Source: Ammopiptanthus mongolicus
Taxonomy: Eukaryota > Streptophyta > Magnoliopsida > Fabales > Fabaceae
Assembly: GCA_039655645.1 (NCBI GenBank)
Contig: CM077343.1
Coordinates: forward strand, 80,157,839-80,221,838
Reading direction: 5' to 3'
DNA: 64,000 bases
How positions within the stretch are numbered: the stretch's first letter is position 1; every line of letters begins with the position of its first letter. The translations under genes were made by a program, and so were the position numbers. Of the stretch, positions 58,481 through 64,000 are shown piece after piece. Under the pieces are notes generated by a model. That model saw only the letters and a program-made list of their open reading frames with translations, was not told the origin of the DNA and did not search any database.

Positions 58481-58678
58481 CCAATTTAGGTTGGTCCAGG
58501 TGGTAAGGGCTTGAATCCCTTCAATAAGTGGTCAGTGATTTAAATCTTGACTCTTGCGAATGGAAAAAACCTGATTGGGAGGGGACTACCCACCTTGTGT
58601 GCCTTCAGGTTTTCCGACGGAAACCAATTACTATTAACAACAGTAGATACTTCGCATCTATCACATGGATCCCAAAAG
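58481..58678 (+). mobile_element. tRNA-derived SINE, same family as 22111-22319
   Basis: A box region TTGGTCCAGGTGGTAAGGGC, degenerate B box GTGATTTAAATCTTGACTC, then the shared body ('tggaaaaaacctgattggga', 'ttttccgacggaaacc', 'agatacttcgcatc'). Possible target duplication aaattaaaa at 58472-58480 and 58679-58687. Confidence 0.75.
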
Positions 58679-58687
58679 AAATTAAAA

Positions 58688-59217
58688 TGAATATATCATA
58701 TTCACATAAAAATAACATCTGAATGTTTAAATAACCAAACTTTTACTGATAAAAAAAAAAAAAAACCAAACATTATCATCTATCAAGACAGAAAACAAGA
58801 GAAGCTATGCATCCCATATTTTGTAGGATAGTTGGAGCAAGCAAATAGGAAAACCTTTCTTGCAGTTTTTGTCTCGTTCCACAACAACTCCCCCTTCCCT
58901 CCCCTTTTCTAAAGTTCTTTTGATTTCAACCACTTACTTTGTCCCCGGTGGCTTTGAGTCAAAGTAACCGACCTTTCCCTTCCATTAGTCTGCACCTAAC
59001 GTCTACTCTATGCGTTTCATTTTCCCTTTTTTCGTTTTTAAATCTGACTATTTTTTTTTATTTTATGCTATGTACACATTTTTATTCAATCATTTGAGGT
59101 GGAAAACTCCTTCCATTAACCAATGCAGACTTCTTCCTTACCTATGTCTTTGTCCCAGATTTTTTTAGTGCTAGTTATCAACTGTTTCATATCATCTTTA
59201 TTTTTACGAAGATTTGT
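58688..59217. other. Intergenic, nothing recognised
   Basis: Contains an A14 run (about 58750) and pyrimidine-rich stretches (58870-59050). No gene or element ends found. Confidence 0.5.
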
Positions 59218-59226
59218 GCTATTAAC

Positions 59227-59395
59227 GGGAATTGATCTTTTTAATTTATAAAAAAACTTGAGAGTATCAATTTATATGATTCCATCATTGATTATATAAT
59301 ATATTTTCATTTTAAAAATGAGATTTAAAATCATCAATAATAGGATTATGTAAATTGAAACTCAAGTTTTTAATAAATTGAGAGGATCCATTCCC
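59227..59395. mobile_element. MULE-type MITE (169 bp) with perfect 9-bp target duplication
   Basis: GCTATTAAC at 59218-59226 and 59396-59404. Left end GGGAATTGATCTTTTTAATT, right reverse complement GGGAATGGATCCTCTCAATT. The arms pair almost along their whole length. Confidence 0.88.
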
Positions 59396-59404
59396 GCTAT
59401 TAAC

Positions 59405-59980
59405 TGAATTATTAATATATACATTTGAATCATGTGACTTAATGAAAAGAAATCCCTAATCAATCTTCATTTGCTTTAAGAATCCAACGTGCTACTTTTG
59501 TTTCAATTAAATTTGCCGAACGATACCTACCGCTTTACCCCCAAAAAATAAAGGAGAGAAAAAATGGCTACTATGTCTGGCCTGCATTTGCTTAATCATT
59601 GTAACCACAGAAAACATCTCAACCACACTTCAATATTCTACCCTAAATTTCCCTTTTAATAATATGGTAAACTGAAATGAGATAAAATCATACATTAGTA
59701 GATGGCCCACTCCTCTTACCCGTCTAGACACAAAGTACCCTCAGTCCCTCACCAAACCCATACCAATTTCGTTTGCCATATGTAAGTTTCAACCAACCAA
59801 TGACACGTAGATTACCAGCATCCCACTATCCACCACTGTTTGTGCATTGTGATTTACAAAATTTGGAAAAGAATAGAAGAAAGAAAAATACTGAAAAGAA
59901 CAAGAAAATAAAACTATCGATTAGATTACCTACAATCCCCTATTTAATATGTTTTTTTTATATGATCCTATTTAATATAT
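59405..59980. other. Intergenic, nothing recognised
   Basis: No supported gene or repeat. Confidence 0.5.
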
Positions 59981-59989
59981 TTTAATGAA

Positions 59990-60172
59990 GTATTTAATTG
60001 ATATACACTTTCACTGTAAAGATTTTTTATACAGTCAACTAATCGTAAATTAACACATCAGCTAAAATGTTTGACTCTTATCTTAACTACCTTAAAAGTC
60101 ACTTATATCATGATTTCTGATTGATTGACAGTGTAAAAAACTTTACACTAACAGTGCATAACAATTAAACTC
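59990..60172. mobile_element. MULE-type palindromic MITE, family 'A', copy 4
   Basis: Perfect 9-bp repeat TTTAATGAA at 59981-59989 and 60173-60181. Left GTATTTAATTGATATACACT, right reverse complement GAGTTTAATTGTTATGCACT. Confidence 0.88.
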
Positions 60173-60187
60173 TTTAATGAATGTTAA

Positions 60188-60351
60188 GGATGTGTTTGAT
60201 TTACAAAAGACTAAGGGATTGGACTGGACAAGCAGAACAGTATAGAACAAACACGTAAGTTACTGGACAATTTTTTATATTGTGTGGTGTTTGGTGGACA
60301 ATGGACAGGACTAACAAAATAATATTAAATTTACTGCAATAACCTTTGCAG

Positions 60352-60407
<56 letters not shown>

Positions 60408-60664
60408 TATATATAAATATAAAAAGAGAGAGAGAGATCGGAGAACATATGTAATAAATAAGTAAGAATAATGTTGTTTTTTTTGGATAATATGTCAATA
60501 GGAAAAAAGTTGTCTCATGATTTGGTAAGGGATAAGATTTTGAGTTTTTGTTCAGTCCCTCACCTCTTTTTTTGTCCTGTCTTGTGACCACTTTTCAAAT
60601 CAAACATGGAACAATTATTTTTATACTGTCCAGTCCCATATTTTTTAGCAAATTAAACGCACCC
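60188..60664. mobile_element. PIF/Harbinger (Tourist-like) MITE (477 bp) with TAA duplication
   Basis: Left end GGATGTGTTTGATTTAC, right reverse complement GGGTGCGTTTAATTTGC, flanked by TAA on both sides (60185-60187, 60665-60667). Second-level similarity inside ('ggactggacaagcagaacag' versus complement of 'tatactgtccagtcccat'). Contains a long (TA)n. Confidence 0.7.
60355..60405. repeat. (TA)n microsatellite
   Basis: About 24 TA units inside the Tourist-like MITE. Confidence 0.95.
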
Positions 60665-60667
60665 TAA

Positions 60668-61076
60668 GTTTTTTTCTTTTTATATGGGTGAATGTTAAGC
60701 TTTTTTATTTTTTTGATTTAAAGGTGAATGTTAAGCTTGGATAACCATTATTCTTTTTCTAAAAAAATAAAGATGACCTTGGGATAGGAATGTCACAGTC
60801 TTCCTAATTTTATTTTTATCATTATCTGTATGTATTTTTCTAAATAACAAAAATATTTTATCCCAAAAAATGATGTCTCGCTGTCTCTCACCAATCAAAT
60901 ATTGGGAACGAACACAAATATTAATGTGTTATAATTTTGTTTTCTTAAATGTCAAATTATTATTAATATAAGACAGCAAAGGTGATAAAAAATTGAGACA
61001 GAGATCTTCTCCATCTTCTTGTTTTTTTTTTTTTTTTTTTGATGCAAAGATCTTCATCGTCTTCTAAAAGGCTTAA
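60668..61076. other. AT-rich spacer with T20 run
   Basis: No gene. Poly-T at about 61022-61040. Confidence 0.5.
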
Positions 61077-61085
61077 TTTTTATTA

Positions 61086-61733
61086 GACTTAATTGCATTT
61101 TTGATCCTTCAGGTATTACGATTGTGCAATTTTGGTCCCCCGGATTTTAATTTCGTCAATTGGGTCCTCCAAGTATCACGATTGTCCGATTTTGGTCCCC
61201 CATGTTTTAATTGCTCCAATTGGGTCCCCACGTATCATGATTATGTAATTTTGATCCCCAAATATCATAATTGTGTAATTTTGCTCCTCCAAGTATCACG
61301 ATTGTGCAACTTTTAACATCAATAGCCTACGAAGCACATATGCTACTTATTTGACACTTAATGGGACTAGTTTGGTAGCTTACGTGCCATTCTTATGTGA
61401 CACTTAATGATGTGCATTTGATCATTAAATTGTGTGAGATATCAATGATGTCTTATAAGAATGTCCCGTAAACTGTCAAATTGACTTCACTAAGTGTCAA
61501 ATTAGTCTCACGTGTCCTATGTAAGCTACTGACGTTAAAAATTGCACAATTGTGATAATTGGGGGACCAAAATTGCATAATCATGATACGTGGGGACCCA
61601 ATTGGAGCAATTGAAATTTGGGGGACCAAAATTGCACAATGATGATATTTGGAGGACCCAATTGGCGCAATTAAAATCTGGGGATTAAAATTGTACAATC
61701 GTGATACTTGGGGATCAAAAATGTAATTAAGCC
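61086..61733. mobile_element. MULE-type long-TIR element (648 bp) with perfect 9-bp target duplication
   Basis: TTTTTATTA at 61077-61085 and 61734-61742. Left end GACTTAATTGCATTTTTGAT, right reverse complement GGCTTAATTACATTTTTGAT. The arms are arrays of 'gattgtgcaattttggtcccc' and 'caattgggtcc' motifs. Non-coding. It lies about 500 bp upstream of the CCoAOMT start codon. Confidence 0.88.
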
Positions 61734-61901
61734 TTTTTATTATATAGATGATTTGGTTCTTTTTTACTCCACCTGAATTTTCGGTTATGCTCTAAAATTA
61801 CATGAGTCATGAAACTCTGGCGCTATTAAGTTGAAGATAAACATTTATTTATGTTTCATATGAAATGACATAATTCATTAAAATGATATCGTAATCTATT
61901 T

Positions 61902-61937
<36 letters not shown>
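61902..61937. repeat. (TA)n microsatellite
   Basis: About 17 TA units, upstream of the CCoAOMT promoter motifs. Confidence 0.9.
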
Positions 61938-61938
<1 letters not shown>

Positions 61939-61939
61939 G

Positions 61940-62229
61940 GGACCACTGGGCTCCATATTATCAAGTGGAGCGGAGCCTGAGCCATGTTCATTGTTCAAGC
62001 AAAATAATAAAGTTGAACCTCACCAACCCCGGACCGGACGGCAACCGGTCCAACCAAACATCACAAGTCTTTTCCCTCTCACCTTACCGGTTCGACCGGA
62101 CTTTTCCTTCTTTATATTTACCAATCCTCTTCCATCCCCTTCCACAGGCTGTGGTTAACTCCTGAACGCAGAGAAAAAAAACTGAGAAGGAAGAAGTAAA
62201 GGAAACAACACGATACAAGTATTGTAGCA
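61940..62229 (+). promoter_or_regulatory. CCoAOMT promoter and 5'UTR with AC-element-like motifs and TATA box
   Basis: ACCAACC (62022-62028) equals the AC-II type element bound by lignin MYB factors; related motifs are ccaaccaaac (about 62050) and cacctTACC (about 62080). A TATA-like tttatattta lies at about 62110-62119. Transcription would then start near 62140, leaving a 5'UTR of roughly 90 nt with A/G-rich sequence up to the ATG at 62230. The start site is inferred. Confidence 0.6.
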
Positions 62230-63917
62230 ATGGCAACCAACGAGGATCAGAAGCAAACTGAATCTGGAAGGCATCAAGAGGTTGGTCACAAGAGCCTTCT
62301 GCAGAGTGATGCTCTTTATCAGGTACACATACACCCAATTACAGACAATTGTTTAATGTTTTCTGTTTTCATTAAAAGTTATAACATATCAATACATGAT
62401 CACTTCTTCCTTCTATTTGTTAAACATTATTTTTTGGGTTCTTGACAAAATTGTAAATTGGGTATTCTCTACAGTATATTCTGGAGACCAGTGTATACCC
62501 AAGAGAACATGAAGCCATGAAAGAGTTGAGAGAGTTGACAGCAAAACACCCATGGTATATTAATTCAATTGTTCCTTATTAGGTTCCTTTTTATGTTTTT
62601 GTTTCATTTATTTGTTTGATTCTTTTTAATTTTTTGTGTTCATGGTTTTGCATATGCTAATGATTAACAGATTGATTTGATTGAACAAAACAACAGGAAC
62701 ATAATGACAACCTCTGCAGATGAAGGGCAATTCTTGAACATGCTCCTTAAGCTTATCAATGCCAAGAATACCATGGAAATTGGTGTCTACACTGGGTACT
62801 CCCTGCTTGCCACTGCCCTCGCTCTTCCTGAAGACGGAAAGGTATCAAAGGCAGAGTTTAACACACTGTAGAAAAAAAAGCCATTTTTTCTTTATAAAAG
62901 GAAAATTTTCTAATACCACTTTTTTCTTTTCCATTTTCTAATAACATTCAAACTATGTCCCTATTTTATTTTATTTTTAACTTTTTTCTTTTTTCTTTTA
63001 GTGTTTGAGGAAGAGATATCTGTTTAGAGAAAGTCATCAAACATGTTCATTTTTTAATAGAAAATGTTTGTTTTTTTTACCATGATGTGAGTATAGATAG
63101 ATACTTAGCTACATCATATTTTGATATAAAATGAATATATTGTATGAAGATACGAGAAATGTGTCAATTTAATGTTATATCTTATATTTTGTATCTGAAT
63201 TGATTTTGAATACCACGTATTAAGCACAAGGACCTGAGACCTGAGTTTCTGCTTGTACTTGTCACAGATCTTGGCCATGGACGTTAACAAAGAAAATTAC
63301 GAATTGGGTCTGCCAGTGATAAGAAAAGCTGGTGTTGCCCATAAAATTGATTTCAGAGAGGGCCCTGCTCTCCCAGTTCTGGATGAATTGGTTAAAGATG
63401 TAAGCTTTTCCATTTCATAATTTATCCTAATAAAGCTCCACTAAAATGAGTTTAATTGTATAGTGAAAAAATAAGAGTATATTTATATCTGATTAATTAA
63501 AATAAGTTGAGATTTCAATAAATTTTAATTAATCGAGGATGAATAATTATTATTTATCCACTTTACACTAAAACTCATCTTAAAGGAGTCTAATCACAAT
63601 GTGTGGTGTTTGGTGAAATGCAGGAGAAGAATCATGGGAGCTTCGATTTCATTTTTGTGGATGCTGACAAGGACAACTACCTCAACTACCACAAGAGGCT
63701 GATTGATCTAGTTAAGGTTGGAGGTGTGATCGGGTATGATAACACCTTGTGGAATGGGTCTGTGGTGGCCCCTCCTGATGCTCCTCTTAGGAAGTATGTT
63801 AGGTACTACAGGGACTTCGTTTTGGAGCTCAACAAGGCTTTGGCTGTGGACCCCAGGATTGAAATCTGCATGCTTCCTGTAGGTGATGGAATCACTATCT
63901 GCCGTCGGATCAAGTGA
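62230..63917 (+). CDS. CCoAOMT: Caffeoyl-CoA O-methyltransferase, 5 exons, 247 aa, complete
   Basis: Exons 62230-62322, 62475-62554, 62697-62841, 63268-63399, 63624-63917, all GT-AG and in frame. Start MATNEDQKQTESGRHQEVGH; length equals the usual 247 aa. The SAM-binding part has MEIGVYTGYSLLATALALPE and ILAMDVNKENYELG. Metal and substrate site: VDADKDNYLNYH with the catalytic Asp, and IGYDNTLWNGS with the Asp-Asn pair that binds the divalent cation. The C-terminus ends GDGITICRRIK. Reaction: SAM-dependent 3-O-methylation of caffeoyl-CoA to feruloyl-CoA in the cytosol, feeding G and S lignin and cell-wall ferulates; needs Mg2+. No defect seen. The AC-like motifs upstream suggest co-regulation with other phenylpropanoid genes. 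Confidence 0.97.
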
Positions 63918-64000
63918 TTGCTCTTTGTAGCCAACCATGAACCACTGTTGCTTCACCCCCCAATCCTCATGATTGGTCATTATTATTAAAGTGGGAATTA
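63918..64000 (+). other. CCoAOMT 3'UTR (start)
   Basis: Sequence after the stop; no polyadenylation site can be fixed before the window ends. Confidence 0.6.

Overview
This is a plant nuclear window, most probably from a legume. The reasons are a five-exon caffeoyl-CoA O-methyltransferase gene with a legume-type protein, GT-AG introns, SIRE/Maximus-like copia elements, chromovirus-type gypsy elements, tRNA-derived SINEs and many small palindromic MITEs. I cannot name the genus from sequence alone. Two host genes frame the window. At the left (minus strand) is the 5' part of an MBR/RHG1A-type RING E3 ubiquitin ligase gene, with a long leader intron and its RING exons outside the window. At the right (plus strand) is a complete CCoAOMT gene of lignin biosynthesis, with AC-element-like MYB motifs and a TATA box upstream. 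Nearly everything between them is mobile DNA.

Layout: 1-4.9 kb, E3 ligase and its leader. 4.9-6.56 kb, AT-rich spacer with one MITE. 6.56-21.1 kb, the 3' part of a copia element whose LTR is split by a complete 12.46-kb gypsy element on the minus strand (7561-20024, TSD AAGTA, LTRs about 3.7 kb). 21.1-23.8 kb, a possible LINE fragment, a hAT MITE, two SINEs, a MULE-type MITE and a CACTA-like fragment. 23.8-38.9 kb, an inverted SIRE-type LTR fragment, a 5'-truncated copia element with a complete 3' LTR, and a 5'-truncated gypsy element. 38.9-41.9 kb, the right end of a CACTA transposon lying in the LTR of a minus-strand copia fragment that keeps an env-like remnant. 42.3-42.6 kb, a palindromic MITE.

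43.5-57.2 kb is a Helitron region. It carries an RPA70-like gene (11 exons, 533 aa, open throughout) and a large Rep-helicase gene that I read as recently broken. The last RPA exon plus its 3' flank is duplicated (605 bp, only about 3 differences noticed), and the copies are separated by 353 bp of a degenerate, palindrome-rich minisatellite. The same minisatellite fills about 1 kb near the Helitron 3' end. That second block is bounded on both sides by Helitron-3'-like hairpin+CTAG signatures in inverted orientation. This arrangement is the most unusual structure in the window.

57.2-62.2 kb is a series of small elements in front of CCoAOMT: several palindromic MITEs with exact or near-exact 9-bp target duplications, one SINE and one PIF/Harbinger-like MITE. 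I confirmed TSDs and terminal repeats by eye; percentages and family names were not checked by alignment.
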